Below are positions 1 through 11,676 of a stretch of 64,000 nucleotides of DNA, in pieces (within the stretch, counting starts at the first letter, position 1; the number at the start of each line of letters is the position of its first letter). Source of the stretch: Epiperipatus broadwayi (taxonomy: Eukaryota > Onychophora > Udeonychophora > Euonychophora > Peripatidae). Location of the stretch: positions 2,451,825 to 2,515,824 of the forward strand of contig JAQFVV010000064.1 in NCBI GenBank assembly GCA_028023455.1, read 5' to 3'. The notes under the pieces are model-generated. The model made no database searches and had not been told where the DNA came from. It worked only from the letters and a program-made list of their open reading frames with translations. A program made the translations under genes and the position numbers.

Positions 1-751
1 AGAAAGTTCAATTGGCAAAAGTTTATACTTTACAGATTCTGAGGTCCATCTTCGTGATCACTTATATAGATTGTTTGTTCTTCCTTTTTAAAAACGAAGC
101 CGCCACTTGCCATTCCTTTTTGGTCCCTAACTGGCATAGGGAGGTCTCAGCTGGTTGTCGGGAAAATCTAATTTTATTGCAGACTTCCACATCGTGAAAA
201 TCTGCAATATAGCTAGTTATAACGACATATTCATAGTCAGCTCTCAGATAACAATTATAATAATAATTTGGCTTTTATATTTTTATTAGTCTCTTATCAT
301 TAGATCTTGAGATTCAACGAGCAAGACGTCACTAATCCTATCGTGTTTCAGTTATGGTCCGTGCTGTCATTTTCGTGTTTGGATTGGTCATTTAATTCCT
401 TTGTATTCTCTTATCTGACCATTTAATTTATTTTACATGCCTCACGAGGTAGTTTGCTTTTGAACAATCATTTAATTAATAAGACAATCATTTCCATTTT
501 CTAAGACTATAGAAATCAACATTATTTCTATTTTTAAAATATCAATCTTTATATCTTTACTTTTTACAAAAAAAATTACTTTCAAATATTTTTATTTTTT
601 AAAAGTTTTTAAAGTTGTCCATCATGCGATCTATATATACGTTAAACAGTTTTTAAATTAATTTTTTTTTTCTTTTTAATAAATCAATTTTTATTTATGG
701 TCTTTTATTTTAATTTTAAAATAATGTGACGGGATATTATATTCCGTTACA
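1..751 (-). mobile_element. Partial solo LTR, copy L1 of a 2.1-kb LTR family
   Basis: This stretch aligns by eye, with much divergence, to the 3' third (in + coordinates) of the better copy at 17402-19541. Shared blocks include the region around the words caagacgtcac and atggtccg, the AT-rich tail, and the end CCGTTACA followed by ATAT. The element reads from the terminal TGTAACG on the minus strand, and its other end lies outside the window. No gene is seen in it. The LTR identity rests on the better copies, where short inverted ends and a 4-bp TSD are visible. Confidence 0.55.
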
Positions 752-1107
752 ATATATATAAAACTAAACATTTATTTTCCATAATAATACTAATTCAAAT
801 AGGTAACTTTCTGTAAGTTCAATTTCTTTTTTTTTGTATACAAAATAACATAATTCAATAAGGTGTTTGTCTTTGTATATGACCTCAAATATTGAAACCA
901 AATATTTCACATATTATAATATCATAGACATATATATACTTAACTAGCTAAATCAATGATCTACGTAACTATTATCATATAAATAGGTGCATGCATACAT
1001 AATAATATATTTTAATGCAATAGTCAAACCATATACAAGACTAATTTAAAATAATACTTAATTTATATGTTTAATTTTAAATTATATTTATTTATTTTCT
1101 CCTATAG
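752..1107. other. AT-rich spacer, no gene recognised
   Basis: AT-rich sequence without a usable reading frame. Its last 8 bases (tcctatag) are the left TSD of the following hAT element. Confidence 0.6.
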
Positions 1108-1622
1108 CAGGGGTGGGCAAATGTTTTGGCTCGGGGACAGCATAGGTTGGTTGAGGGCCGCATAGGTTGGTGGAGGGCCGCATCAGGGGCCACTTTGTGG
1201 AAGCAAAGGTTAATGGAGGGCCACATCTTTTTATCATGACACAATAAACACACTGCTTTATTCCATGTATTACCAAAGAAATATTTGTTTGTCCATTCTT
1301 CATTAAACACATGACATTCATTACCAATTTTACATTTTTTTGGAGCATTCATGGTTTCACAAAAGTTGGAAATATATATATTTTCTAATGCAAAGACAAA
1401 ATTGAAATTAATCAGATCAACTGGAAAAGCACTGCACATCGTATCTACACTGCGCATGTATATTGATGTGGCCATTCTAGTGGAAAATATGAGATGAATA
1501 TTTGGGCATGCACAGGAAGGAAATCTCAGTCCAAGGTGGATTTTTCTGATTGTCTTGGAGGGCTGCAAAAAAACTCTTGGTGGGCCACATGTGGCCCTTG
1601 GGCTGCTATTTGCCCACCCCTG
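1108..1622 (-). mobile_element. Internally deleted hAT transposon (copy 1)
   Basis: Terminal inverted repeats are visible: CAGGGGTGGGCAAATG at the left and its near-complement ending TTTGCCCACCCCTG at the right. An 8-bp TSD with one mismatch flanks it (tcctatag at 1100-1107, tcttatag at 1623-1630). 8-bp TSDs and CAGGGGTGGGCAAA-type ends are hallmarks of hAT elements. Between the ends only the first piece of a transposase survives on the minus strand, so the copy depends on a full-length relative for movement. A second copy lies at 52267-52719 in the opposite orientation. Confidence 0.88.
1227..1352 (-). pseudogene. N-terminal BED-finger fragment of hAT transposase
   Basis: From the Met at 1352 the minus strand encodes about 42 residues starting MNAPKKCKIGNE, then a VFNEEW-KYFF block and NKAVCLLC, the first Cys pair of a BED-type zinc finger. 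This arrangement is typical of the GTF2IRD2/ZBED5-like hAT transposases. Just after CLLCHDKK the sequence jumps to the terminal region, so the His pair and the whole catalytic domain are missing. The same frame stays open over most of the element (about 1092-1682). That may be chance, or it may reflect a recent deletion. Confidence 0.75.
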
Positions 1623-1630
1623 TCTTATAG

Positions 1631-2397
1631 CATCATTCTTTCTATTTCTTGGACATTTTATGTATATAAAAACATTTCCCACATGTGCAGAGCCAGTGTA
1701 CTTAGTCTTTATTAATTTACTTAAATTTAAATTTTATATAGCAAAATAAAATAAGTTGTGAGATTTTTAACAAACCAAGATGGCTGCTTCTATTTTTGAT
1801 AAATCTACAGTTTCAGACCCCCCAAAAATGTTTACAGAAAAATGCCTGCTAAGGAATGTTATATTTATATTTTCTTTTTTATTACACTTATTTTAAAAAA
1901 AGAAATCATTGTAGTAAAATTAATTACAATATTTACAGCTTATTTCAAAAATTTTTAATTAACTTATTAACAGAAGAATAAAATAAATAAATAAATACAA
2001 TATTTAAATTTTATTCATGTTGACTGCAGGCAATCATATCATGACCATTAACTCACACTTTTCAGGAGGGACAGGAAGATCCCAAATTTTATCAATATGA
2101 CAATTTACCAAAAGAAACTGTCCACAAAAAAAAAAAACATGCTGATTGAAACAAAGTTTGATAATATTAAGAGTGTCTTGTTACCTCCCACATTATAATA
2201 TAAGTAAAAAAACTTGAAATAAATCTTCTTAATAAAATTTATCTGAATATTTTTTTTTTTTTTAAATTTAATAATCAATTTATTAATTTGGTTTTAATTT
2301 AATAACTAATTCATTTTTGATAGATTATATGCCCTCAAAACAACATTTATCAAAAATATTGTCTGCCATCTTGGTTTACTTGAAAACTCACAAGTAC
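1631..2397. other. AT-rich spacer, no gene recognised
   Basis: AT-rich sequence with poly(A) and poly(T) tracts. No exon, RNA gene or repeat end is recognised. Confidence 0.55.
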
Positions 2398-2672
2398 CCT
2401 AAAATATTACATCACATGATCATGTGATGTTTATTGGCTTAAAACCAATCCTGCCTAATAGGATATTGGTGGTTATGGTTATTAAAGAACCATGGGTACT
2501 GAACTGAGTTCAGATCTATATGACTATATAAGCTGATGAGATTGGATTGAAAATATTACTGTGTTTTCAATTTAAGACTCATAGTTTATTAGTTAAGTAG
2601 AGATAAAAGGTGGCTGCTGGAGGGTCGCATTAGATCCTAAGATCTAGGTGCAGTGCTCTCAGATCCAAGGCT

Positions 2673-2712
2673 CCTCACTGAAGAAGGTCACAAGCCAGAA
2701 ACTAGTCTGGGG
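2673..2712 (+). ncRNA. Hammerhead ribozyme-like core, monomer 1
   Basis: Stem I CCTCA (2673-2677) pairs with TGGGG (2708-2712). Box 1 is CTGAAGA (2678-2684), which fits CUGANGA. Stem II is weak: GGT/GCC, preceded by an A-A mismatch. Box 2 GAAA is followed by C, a 2-nt loop and the cleavage triplet GTC ending at 2707. Stem III would be only AC/GT. It is probably inactive or weak because of the poor stem II. Confidence 0.6.
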
Positions 2713-3102
2713 ATATTGGATGAATAGGCACTAGATGGGGATTTTATGCACAAGCCTTCTGTCATCCAGTGATTACTCTAGCTTGCTGTGTGTGGCAATT
2801 TATATATAGTGAGTTTTGCCTGTTTTAACAACAGTTATACTTAAGCATAAGAGGAGGTGGTTATGTGATGTTTATTGGCTTAAAACCAATCCTGCCTAAT
2901 AGGATAGTGGTGGCTATGGTTATAAAAGAACCAAAGACACCAAAATGTATGGGTACTGAACTGGGTTCAGACCCATATGACTATATAAGCTGATGGGCTT
3001 GGATTGAAAACATTAAGGTGTTTTAGATGGAGATAAAAGGTGTTTGCTGGAGGGTTGCATTAGATCCTAAGATCTAGATGCAGTACTCTCAGATCCAAGG
3101 CT

Positions 3103-3143
3103 CCTCACTGACGAACGCCATAAACCAGAAACTAAGTCTGGGG
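3103..3143 (+). ncRNA. Hammerhead ribozyme-like core, monomer 2
   Basis: Same position as in monomer 1. Stem I CCTCA/TGGGG is kept, box 1 is CTGACGA and box 2 is GAAAC. One extra base precedes GTC (GAAACTAAGTC), and stem II is largely lost. Read as a decayed copy. Confidence 0.5.
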
Positions 3144-3272
3144 ATATTGGATGAGTAGGCACTAAATGGGGATTTTATGCACAAGCCTTCTGGCATTCAT
3201 AGATTACTGTAGCTTGTAGTGAGTGGTAATATGTATAGTGAGTTTTGCCTGTTTTAATATCCTAAAATATTA

Positions 3273-3805
3273 TAAGAAACCTTTTTTTGTCATTTTCTTT
3301 TTTTAAATAAAAGCTTTAAATTTTTTTTTAATATTCATCTATTTATTTGAAGCAATACATTTTTTTTTATCTTTAAATACACATTTTAAAGCCAAACCAA
3401 ACTAATTTTATAAAAAAAGATCAAGTGAATTTTCCATTTCTATATTTTTAAGCTAAATTAAAATAATTATAGTTTTATATAGATTAAATGACAATTTCAT
3501 ATTGCTTTTCTTAAGTTCATTAAAAAAATAAATCACTTGCTTTCTCTCTCATTAATCAATTAATTTGTAATACATATGTAGATTAGTCATTAAAAACAAG
3601 TCGACACTTAGACAATCTCAGCATCAATAACAATCAACAATTTCAAATTGTTGTCAAGGCAACCTCTTTTTAATAATAAAGGTTTATTAAATATCTCTTA
3701 TTAATCAATTAATTAATTTGCAATACATATATAAATTAAATATAATAGGAAATAGCTACCTACAAAAGATCATATATATTCAGATATCATCATAAAAACA
3801 AACTA
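3273..3805. other. AT-rich spacer with relict of the 359-bp repeat core
   Basis: Mostly AT-rich. Around 3640-3690 it holds tgttgtcaaggcaacc followed by ttttaataataaagg. That core is shared with the 359-bp array at 55.0-56.6 kb and the palindrome near 47.5 kb. No gene is seen. Confidence 0.5.
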
Positions 3806-3960
3806 AACAGGAAAAACTCTCCATACAGTAGCGTCATCCTGTGCCAACCAGAGTAATTACTCTAGTTGGCACAGGGTGACACTACTGTATGGAGAGTTTT
3901 GCCTGTTCAATAACAGTTGCGTGCTAGCATAAGAGATGGTGATCATGTGATGTTTAGTGG
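3806..3960 (+). repeat. Foldback of the 441-bp family terminus
   Basis: 3806-3907 is a near-perfect palindrome centred at about 3856 (gtaattac). The arms carry aacagg-aaactctccatacagtag and its complement ending cctgtt. The right side continues into ataacagtt-gctagcataagagatggtgatcatgtgatg, which matches the junction between monomers of the dimer at 2410-3260. Confidence 0.7.
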
Positions 3961-5842
3961 TTTAAAAACATAAACTATTAACAGTCTAAATTTAAATGTG
4001 ATTTATGAACAGTGTTTTTAATCATTTTTAGCACTCACAGTTCCATGTATAAAACCATAGAGTAATATTTCTGAGCTGAAGTTTTTTCTATAGTTGCGAG
4101 GCTTTTGTAACTCAGCTGGCTTTCAATGATAAACCTTTTTTAAATATATATTTTTTATAAGTGTCACTTATAAGATTTCATGGTAGGATGGAACTTTTCT
4201 TTTCTGGCTTATAATTTTAATACAAATCTGCATAAATATTTGCTTGATTATTCACCATTTTGTCTCAATTATATAGTAAGTTGAAACTAAGGCATTTTAA
4301 GTTAACAAATATTGTATCTAAGGGAGACTTCAGGCAGTTAATGTATTTTCCTTCTCAGCCACTAAACATAATCAAGTTCAATTGGCAATCGTAGAGTAGA
4401 ATCAAAAGTTAAGAGCTCAGAATGAAAAACTAAGAATAAAGAATGAATTTCTAAATAAATACTTGCTCATACATACTTGATAGATTTTGTTTTCATAAAT
4501 TTAGTGATTATTGTTTTTTATAATCTTGAATGCCTTGATTACAAAAAATATTTTAATTACCTAATTGATTAAATGTTTAACTTAGAATAAGCTACATTAT
4601 ATTTGTTAGGTTTAGTCTGGAATGTGTGTAAATATGTTCTATATTATATTTATTAATAACACATAAAAAATGTACAATTTTGTATTTACAATATATTTTA
4701 CACTGGCTATATTAAATCTGCTAACCATTGGCCAGATATAGCTCCTAGTTGTACAATGAACTATGGAAGAAGGGTTTGTAATTGCTTTCATAATTTTACT
4801 ACCACTTAGCTGTCTCTTGACAGCCTGCCTTGTGAAGACACTTTTGGTTGTACTATAACTGTTTATGTCATGCCAATGTTTGGTTCTAGAAGCTTCCAGG
4901 TTTGAATGTGATTGCCTCACTGCATCAACCATTTAGCTTTGATAGATATTATATAAAAAATGGAGATTCTATTTTTCAGCTTTGAAACAGTAGTTCCCTC
5001 AAAATATGCATAAAGAACATGTATTCTGTCCTTCAGCTTTGTGATAGTAGTTTTCTGGAGAACGTATATATTGCTGTTCAGGATTGACAGTACTTCTCTG
5101 ATCCTATCTTCAAAAAAGATGACTATTTAGTGTCAGATCCCCAACCTTAATGAAATTATTTGGATTCAGTGAGTATCATTGCCTATTGGCATGTTTCTGC
5201 CATTAGCTATGTGTTATTTATCTTTCTGAGCATAGATTTATTGCAATGTATGCTTAATCCAGTCTAGATAAGATAGATTCTGGATCAGACCATTATTTGA
5301 AGGCAAGATGAGATACGACAATGTCTATCTATTTTACTGTCTAAATACAAAAAAATGCATGTTTAAAATTAAAACCAATTTTAATCTTTTTAATTTTCTT
5401 ATGATTTTTAAATTTAAATCAAAATGTAAATCATTTAATTTATTTGTACTTTTAAGATCTATTTTTCTTTAATCTACTTTAAATATTTTGTTTTTGAAAT
5501 AAACGCTCATACTAACATAAATTCAAATATTAAATTTCTGATAAGAAAAACTAGCTTCATTATTTTAGTCTATTATAAAATATTATATAGTTTTTTGCTT
5601 AAAATTTAAACCATTCATATTTTAATAATAACTGGGTCTATTAAATTATGATTTCTAAAAACTTATTATAAAATATTTTTTATAATTTCTTTATAAAGAT
5701 TTACAGCATTACTTTTTAATAGCTCTCACAATCACTCTTAACCAACTCTCTCCAATATAAAACTACATTGCTGATCATGAAAATGCTAAGCTATCTATTT
5801 TAATATATATTGTAATAGTAAATCATGATTCTATATGTTCAG
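3961..5842. other. Unassigned, intron-like
   Basis: AT-rich. On the minus strand, 4639-4932 is open for 97 codons with somewhat higher GC (MVDAVRQSHSNLEASRTKHW at the start). I recognise no family and see no good splice or start context, so it is not called as a gene. It may be a decayed repeat. Confidence 0.4.
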
Positions 5843-5940
5843 ATGAGACCTATGCCCAATTCAGAAGTGATAGTGATGATGAAAGTTATAAAAGGAAAAC
5901 AAATATCGATAAGATAAGAATACAAAGGGACATTTTATAA
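5843..5940 (+). CDS. Candidate terminal exon of an unknown gene
   Basis: After an acceptor (ctatatgttcag, AG at 5841-5842), phase-1 reading gives ETYAQFRSDSDDESYKRKTN and then IDKIRIQRDIL and a TAA at 5938-5940. The peptide is hydrophilic: an acidic S/D-rich patch followed by a basic tail. An AATAAA at 6013-6018 lies 73 bases past the stop. The codon mix differs from the surrounding AT noise. No upstream exon was identified, so the protein is unknown. The alternative ATG frame at 5843 looks less protein-like. Whether this is a real exon needs transcript data. Confidence 0.35.
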
Positions 5941-6012
5941 CATTCAGAACACATACCCCTACAATATTTGAAGTCAAGTTTAGCCCAAACAATGATAATT
6001 AAATTCAATTGA

Positions 6013-6018
6013 AATAAA
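6013..6018 (+). promoter_or_regulatory. Possible polyadenylation signal
   Basis: AATAAA, 73 bases downstream of the candidate stop codon at 5938-5940. Confidence 0.3.
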
Positions 6019-7756
6019 AGTACATATGTATCTTCACAAAATAGGAATGTTAAAGGATGTGAGTATTTATGTTACTATTAAATTACCACTTGAACACTTA
6101 GGTTAGATTCGGTACTCTTTAATAACCATATATTACTCTTGGTAATATGCACAAAATAACTATGTAACAGAGGTTATTATACAAAAGACTAATGCATTTC
6201 ATTTCTTACCTTTTAATATTGATTGATTATATACTTGATTGAAGGGGATTAATTAAAAATAATTTTATTTAAAAAAAGATTTAATAAAAAAAGAAATTAA
6301 TTGTTAATAATTCATAAATTGCAAATCCTTCTGTTCTTTAGGATGTGATGCAAATATTAGATAGAATCCATTGGTGACTATATTTTATTTTCTATATTTT
6401 ATCAGTAATAAGACATGGAGACAAGGGTACGTGAAGCATGAATTACCCTATTTAAAATATGAAAGTGTGTTTCAAATATGTTTAACAAAATTGAATTGTC
6501 TTAAGCAAACTATTAAAACTTCTTGGATTTGGCTGAACACATCATTTGTCTCAATTAAATTCATATATCTAAAAATTATGTGCATTTGAAAAGTTCAGTG
6601 AAGGTATATTTAATCATCTGTTTTTACAATTTTAGTTTTAATTATATAACCTTCCGACTATATATCCTTCAAACTATTTAGGCAATGATCATACCTAATT
6701 CATATCCACTCCCTTTATGGCTTAAGACTATATAATACATTTATTTAATAATTAATATTTAACTTTTACTAATGTTGAAACATATACAGACATAGATTAT
6801 GCTCATATCCATGGCTGGATTTTTTTTTTTTTTTTTGAGTTTGCTTAAGAAAAAGCCATGTATTCATGCAAAATAATACTGGATTTTGAGCTTAATTCTC
6901 ATTTAGAATATATTATATATACAGTAAACATCCTATGAACTAAAATAATGTGCTATTTTAACTCAGTCATTACTACTTAAATATACATAAAAATTATAAA
7001 GACCAAAATATTCGCAAACTGTATTTTATATAAATATGTTACATAAACAAGCACACACTTTATTAATTGAATTTGAATAAATTTTCTAACTATTACGTTA
7101 TGTATATATACTATTTCTATTGTATAACAAATATAATGAGGCACATCTGGAATAAAATTTATATATTGTAATTAATCGAATAACAGTTTGTATCTCTTTT
7201 TTTTAGTTACAAAATACCAAATATAATTGATTATTCAAAATAAGCAGTCCTTTGGTCTTCTTTTTGAAGATTGTTCCATGGTAATAATGATTTTATTTTC
7301 ACAATCTAGATTGTAGAAAGACCGATAATGTAATAAAATAAATAAGAGAGGCAACATGAAAATCCTTGGTACTGTTGCTACCAGAGTATCTCAACACCTG
7401 TCCTAATAGCGTACTAAAAATGAAGGTAGTTCGATATTCTTAGAAGGTAGTTCGATATTCTTAGAACACCAAAAAACATCTAACCACAGATTTTAACCCA
7501 TCAATGCTGAAATCATGTGCTTGAAAAGAAATGAAACCAAATGCAAAATAAAAGGAGCATATTTTATTGCAAACGATCCGACGGCCAACAACAGAGAGAT
7601 TCCTGCTTCTTGATTTTCAAGAAATGAACTGGTTAAATAATTTGCACACATTTGCATACACTAATGATAACACAAAATAAAGAATGACCCAGGCTATAAA
7701 TTTGTGAGCAAATATGCCCAAAAGAAACACAGTTAAAATTATAACTTCACCGGTTT
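6019..7756. other. AT-rich spacer, no gene recognised
   Basis: AT-rich. A small direct duplication of aaggtagttcgatattctta occurs at about 7424-7463. No RNA or protein gene is recognised. Confidence 0.5.
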
Positions 7757-8110
7757 GCATTGGAAGCGCAGCATATAATCATTAATACTCCATTTCTACA
7801 CAGCTTAGCTTTTTTTTCTATATGGTTCTAACAAATTTCCTTATCTATTCGTAACTCAATCATAGCCTATTTCTAAGTATTTTATGATCTTTTAAAATTC
7901 AATTTAAGACTTCAAAGTTTATCAGTTGTTATATTTTTAATATCTGTTCAGCCCAACAATATTTCAATTTTTTAATTTTTCAATGAAGTTAGCACTACCT
8001 CCATTTTCTCATCCATGTATTTTACTTTCGTTCTTTTTTGTTAATCCCAATATATATATCTCTTTATACTTCATTGCTGCATGAAATATCACAGTATTTA
8101 AAAATGTATT
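7757..8110 (-). mobile_element. Very old RTE LINE 3' fragment
   Basis: Decayed match to the 3' part of the RTE LINE at 20225-22857. Recognisable landmarks include the phrases around atttaagacttcaa and tttttaatttttcaatgaagttagc. The same fossil sits at 15120-15520 in front of the paralogous exon, so the insertion predates the duplication. Confidence 0.45.
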
Positions 8111-8177
8111 TTATCAAAAGAAAAACTGATAATTTAATGGCAAAAAAAAAAACAAATTAAAATGAAAAATCTCATTT

Positions 8178-8191
8178 AAAGGATATCCTTT
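8178..8191. promoter_or_regulatory. Conserved palindromic promoter element, copy 1
   Basis: Perfect 14-bp palindrome AAAGGATATCCTTT, followed by a TATTTAAG box about 40 bases on. The same palindrome lies at 15608-15621. Distance to the ATG is 188 bases here and 179 there. Conservation inside otherwise diverged paralogous DNA suggests a dimeric transcription-factor site, but function is inferred. Confidence 0.45.
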
Positions 8192-8365
8192 TTACAAGGA
8201 TAGTGCTTGCAAAAACTTCTATTTAAGCACGGATTTTTTTTTTTTTTTTTTCAGATAAATAATTTTTGAACATATCAAAGTGATTATTGACCGACATTTA
8301 AAAAGATGGAAATAATTTAAAAGTGTGCATTGTGCAAATTATTAGTTCAACCAAAAGTTTTCAAA

Positions 8366-8432
8366 ATGTTTTACATTGTCGCTTCTACATTTAATGCATT
8401 TATTAATTTTGTTAAGATATTTGCTAATGAAG
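8366..8432 (+). pseudogene. Paralogous first exon, probably decayed
   Basis: Aligned with the exon at 15787. It starts MFYIVASTFN and ends with IFANEG at the donor G|GTAAATAG (GT at 8433), phase 1. The hydrophobic core of a signal peptide is interrupted by polar residues, so secretion is doubtful. Flanking homology covers about 8085-8700 against 15520-16210, including promoter and intron start. Read as a duplicated first exon drifting without constraint, or a diverged paralogue. Confidence 0.4.
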
Positions 8433-8792
8433 GTAAATAGTATTTTTTTCATTATTTCTAGAAAATTAAATGTTGATGTCTAATATGTACGTATGTATTC
8501 CGCAAACGTGCAAACCTCCAGTTGTTGTTACTTGCAAAACAAAGTATACAAATAATAAATTAGATATCCCGTTGGAAATTAATAACTAGTAATCGTTTAT
8601 GTGCAATCTGATTGAGTGATGAATTTAACAAACTATCATATACATATAATAATCAATCTTAATGTTTGCAATTGGGTCTTCTGATCTGATGTGATGTACT
8701 GTGACTTCTCCTTAAACAGAGTCAGAAATCTCTCAGCAACTATGCCCAAAAAAACCTGTTAGCCACTTTACCTTCCCCTTCCATTCCCCACA

Positions 8793-9386
8793 CTAAGCTT
8801 TCCCATAATCTGCTCCATCCCATTTCCACAACATAATCTTTGTCAACTTTATGGCCTTTATATCCAAATCTCCCTTATCTTTTCCCAAACCCAGCACAAA
8901 AACCAATAACCCACTTTCTGTATAATCACTTTGTTCATATTTATTCTCCCATAACTTCATTATCTGCATCCTTTCTGCTTTCAAGCATTTACATTCACTC
9001 AACAGATGCCTAATATTTTCTATACCTTCCTTACGCAATTTGCAGACTAAATCACCCATATTTTTCCATTTACATGTATATTCTTTTGTTGCTAAAGATC
9101 CCATTTGAGCCTTAAACAATAAGTTACTTTCTTTACTATTATCATAAATTAACTCACACCCAATGTCCCATTTACTTCTATATATATTTAAACTCTTTTT
9201 ACTCTCCATACTAGTTCTCCATCTTTCCAACTCCCTATTCTTTATTAATGCATCTACACTTTTACCCCATTCCTTACCACTATAACACTCAACAATCCTC
9301 CTAACACAATCATCCCACCTTTTAAACAAGAATACTGATATAAATTCTTTATCCAAATCCTTTGCATACTGCATTACCTTTCTCAC
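8793..9386 (-). pseudogene. LINE C-terminal region with cysteine motif
   Basis: 197 residues downstream of the RT domain. Near residue 130 comes KNMGDLVCKLRKEGIENIRH followed by LLSEC, which resembles the C-terminal Cys/His motif of Jockey- and CR1-like LINEs with one Cys replaced. It is the last part of the same broken ORF as the RT fragment at 10291-10644. Confidence 0.6.
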
Positions 9387-10290
9387 TCATCTTGTTGCCT
9401 GTCCTTTACTCATAACTGAATTAAATACTATTTTGGATATTCTTTTATTATCCATAAACTGCAACTTATCAAACGTTTTCATTTTACTTTTTGCATCTCT
9501 CATATAAAAACTTGACCATCCCATTTTTCCTTGAATTGCCTCCTTTGCTGTCCATACCTCTGCATCTAATGCATGTCTTCCTACTTCCCTTTGTACTTTT
9601 TCTAAATAATCGAATACCCCTTTACTAACACATAACGCATTATTTCCCTACGTTAACCCTGCTACTACAGCTCCCTTCCATACAATTCTAGCTACATCAT
9701 ATTTATTATATGAAAATGCTGTTAATTTCTTTACTAAATCCTTTCTTTTTTTTGCTTCATTTTCCAATTTTTTCTCCCGTTCAACCAAGCAATTTTTTCT
9801 GATTACTTAAGATGATTTTCAAATAATTATATCTATCCACCACACTTAACTTTATATCCCCCAATAAAAATTCTACATCTTCTCTTTCCCCATTATTAAT
9901 CATCATTATATTTTATTTTTCTTCACTAAATTTAATCCCCATCTTTTTATCCACCCTTGCACATGTCCTCAGCATAACTTCCATATCTTCTCTTATTTCT
10001 GCACACAAAAAAAATATCCGCAAAAAAAGACCTGACAAAATATATACTCCCTTGTCACCCATTAATGGTATCTCTATTTCTCTTCTTAGTTTTTCTATTG
10101 CTTTGTCCATTTACCTCAAATACAACAAAAACAAAATAGGTAACATAGGGCATCCTTGCCTTAATTCCACCTTATTTTTAACTTTAACTGATTCTATATG
10201 CCCTAATTGTTAAGTATAGTAATTATTTTCATATAATTTCTTAGTAATACTTACTAAAGCTTTATCCATTCCCAAATTTGCTAAACTTAC

Positions 10291-10644
10291 TCATAATCTA
10301 TTTCTATTTACTCTATCATATGCCTTCTCTATATCTATAAAACTCATATATAATGATCTACCTGAATTCCTACTTATATCCATAAGTTGTGTAACTACAA
10401 ATAAACAATCTCCTCTATGCCTATCTGACCTAAAACCTCCTTGCATTTTCCCCACTACATTGTTCTCTTCCATCCATTTTACAACTCTTCCAGCCACCAT
10501 ATATAAAAAAAGTTTATATAAAACTGATGTTACCACTATTGGTCTATAATTATTTAACTTTCTAGGATCCTTTTCCTTGTTTTTAATTAATAATCTTACT
10601 CTTGTATTACTCCAACTACCCGGAAAAACTTTCTTCTGTGCCAT
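10291..10644 (-). pseudogene. LINE reverse transcriptase fragment
   Basis: 117 residues carry the classic LINE RT blocks in order: NNYRPI, SVLYKL, GGFR and IDIEKAYDRVNR, which is the first catalytic Asp block. It reads as an N-terminal RT half. Upstream sequence to about 10900 still holds a trace of the preceding GLDGW-type block in shifted frames. The catalytic FADD block expected around 9900-10100 is not intact. Confidence 0.75.
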
Positions 10645-10900
10645 CTTATTAAAACATTATAATAACTTTGCTTTTGCTCTAGGCCCTAAATTTATTACCA
10701 TTTCTGCTGCCATCCATCTAAACCTCTCAACTTTCCACTTTTCAATCTTTTCCCTGCTTCATTCATTTCATATTTGTGAACCTAATATTCCTATTATTAA
10801 ATGCTTTTATGTTTTCTACCACTAAGTCCTTCATATCTAACATCTTTTCTATATCCATTGCATATCTATTTCTGAGTTACTTTCTGGCCAGTGCTACCCT

Positions 10901-11662
10901 CAGGCTTATTAAATAATAATAAGATTTATCAACCTGTACAAGACTAGTCTCGTGTTGGCAGCTATACTGGTGAACTGCACTGGGATAACCTTATTAAGTC
11001 AAAAATTGCTAATTAAAAGTTATTTTTTGTTAATTTTTGTTGGTGTCTGAATGAGTATAATTTTCAATAAAAATGTAGCATAAATGTGCACAAAGCACTA
11101 TATCTACATATTGAAAGTCTGTAGTATATATGTATATCTTGGGAAAAGAACAGTTTACTACCATCTGTCAATTTTAGTATTTGCATTAATATTTGAAACA
11201 AAATAAATTAAATATGGTGGGAGTTCTTATTTGTTAACTTTTATAACAATGAAAAAAATTGATAAATCATTTATACTGAGTATTCTAGTAGGAATCACTT
11301 TTAATCGATTTAAAAAATATTTCTTTTAGTTTTATTATTAATTATTAAAACAAGTGTAAATTTTAGTCTTTGTGTAAAATTTATGAAAATGTATAAAAAT
11401 GGAAATATTTGAACTGAATAGTATTTACTTCTTTTCATACATTGCTTGTAAATTTTTACAAATTCTCAATGGTCTTAGAAGTAATTAAGTCTAATATAAA
11501 ATTGGTGTTTGTTGTGAAAATGTAATTTTAATCCATCTTTCATTTCAAATAGTTAATGTCAATACAGTGAAAAAAAAACTATAAATACTAACATTGTTTT
11601 TTCTTGAAATCAAAAATCAATCTACTTTTTTATCTGTATTTGTAGCATAGAAAGTGCTAAAA
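10901..11662. other. AT-rich spacer, no gene recognised
   Basis: AT-rich sequence; nothing recognised. Confidence 0.5.
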
Positions 11663-11676
11663 GCAGCTGCCATAGT

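Larger units (their letters stand above)
2410..3260 (+). mobile_element. Dimeric 441-bp hammerhead repeat with 12-bp TSD (retrozyme-like)
   Basis: Two head-to-tail monomers start at about 2425 and 2866 (period 441 bp, with indels). Each has the same order of landmarks: tgatgtttattggc, gatcctaagatcta, a hammerhead-like core, ggggattttatgcacaagcc and ttttgcctgttttaa. The dimer is flanked exactly by a 12-bp direct repeat, cctaaaatatta, at 2398-2409 and 3261-3272. A TSD of that length implies retrotransposon-style integration of the whole dimer. No protein is encoded. Short tandem monomers with hammerhead ribozymes and TSDs describe animal retrozymes, and this assignment is inferred from that class. 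Related pieces occur at 3806-3960, 14880 and 33525-33770. Confidence 0.72.
8700..10900 (-). mobile_element. Degenerate non-LTR retrotransposon (Jockey/CR1-group)
   Basis: Minus-strand order is RT palm and fingers, thumb, then a C-terminal cysteine region, broken by stops and frameshifts. The 5' part including any endonuclease is absent. Features are listed separately. It is unrelated to the RTE LINE elsewhere in the window. The clade is not resolved without a tree. Confidence 0.7.

Noticed and set aside
12-197. 61-codon frame at the window start
   Set aside because: It lies in LTR copy L1 with no similarity to a protein and no conserved frame in L2 or L5.
2535-2560. Second CTGATGAG...GAAA string in the 441-bp monomer
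   Set aside because: Stem II would be three weak pairs, stem I does not pair, and monomer 2 changes box 1. The core at 2673 fits far better.
6408-6428. Possible 21-bp phase 1-1 micro-exon between tatcag and GTACGT
   Set aside because: The splice signals are plausible, but a 21-bp match is expected by chance in AT-rich DNA and it has no partner exon.
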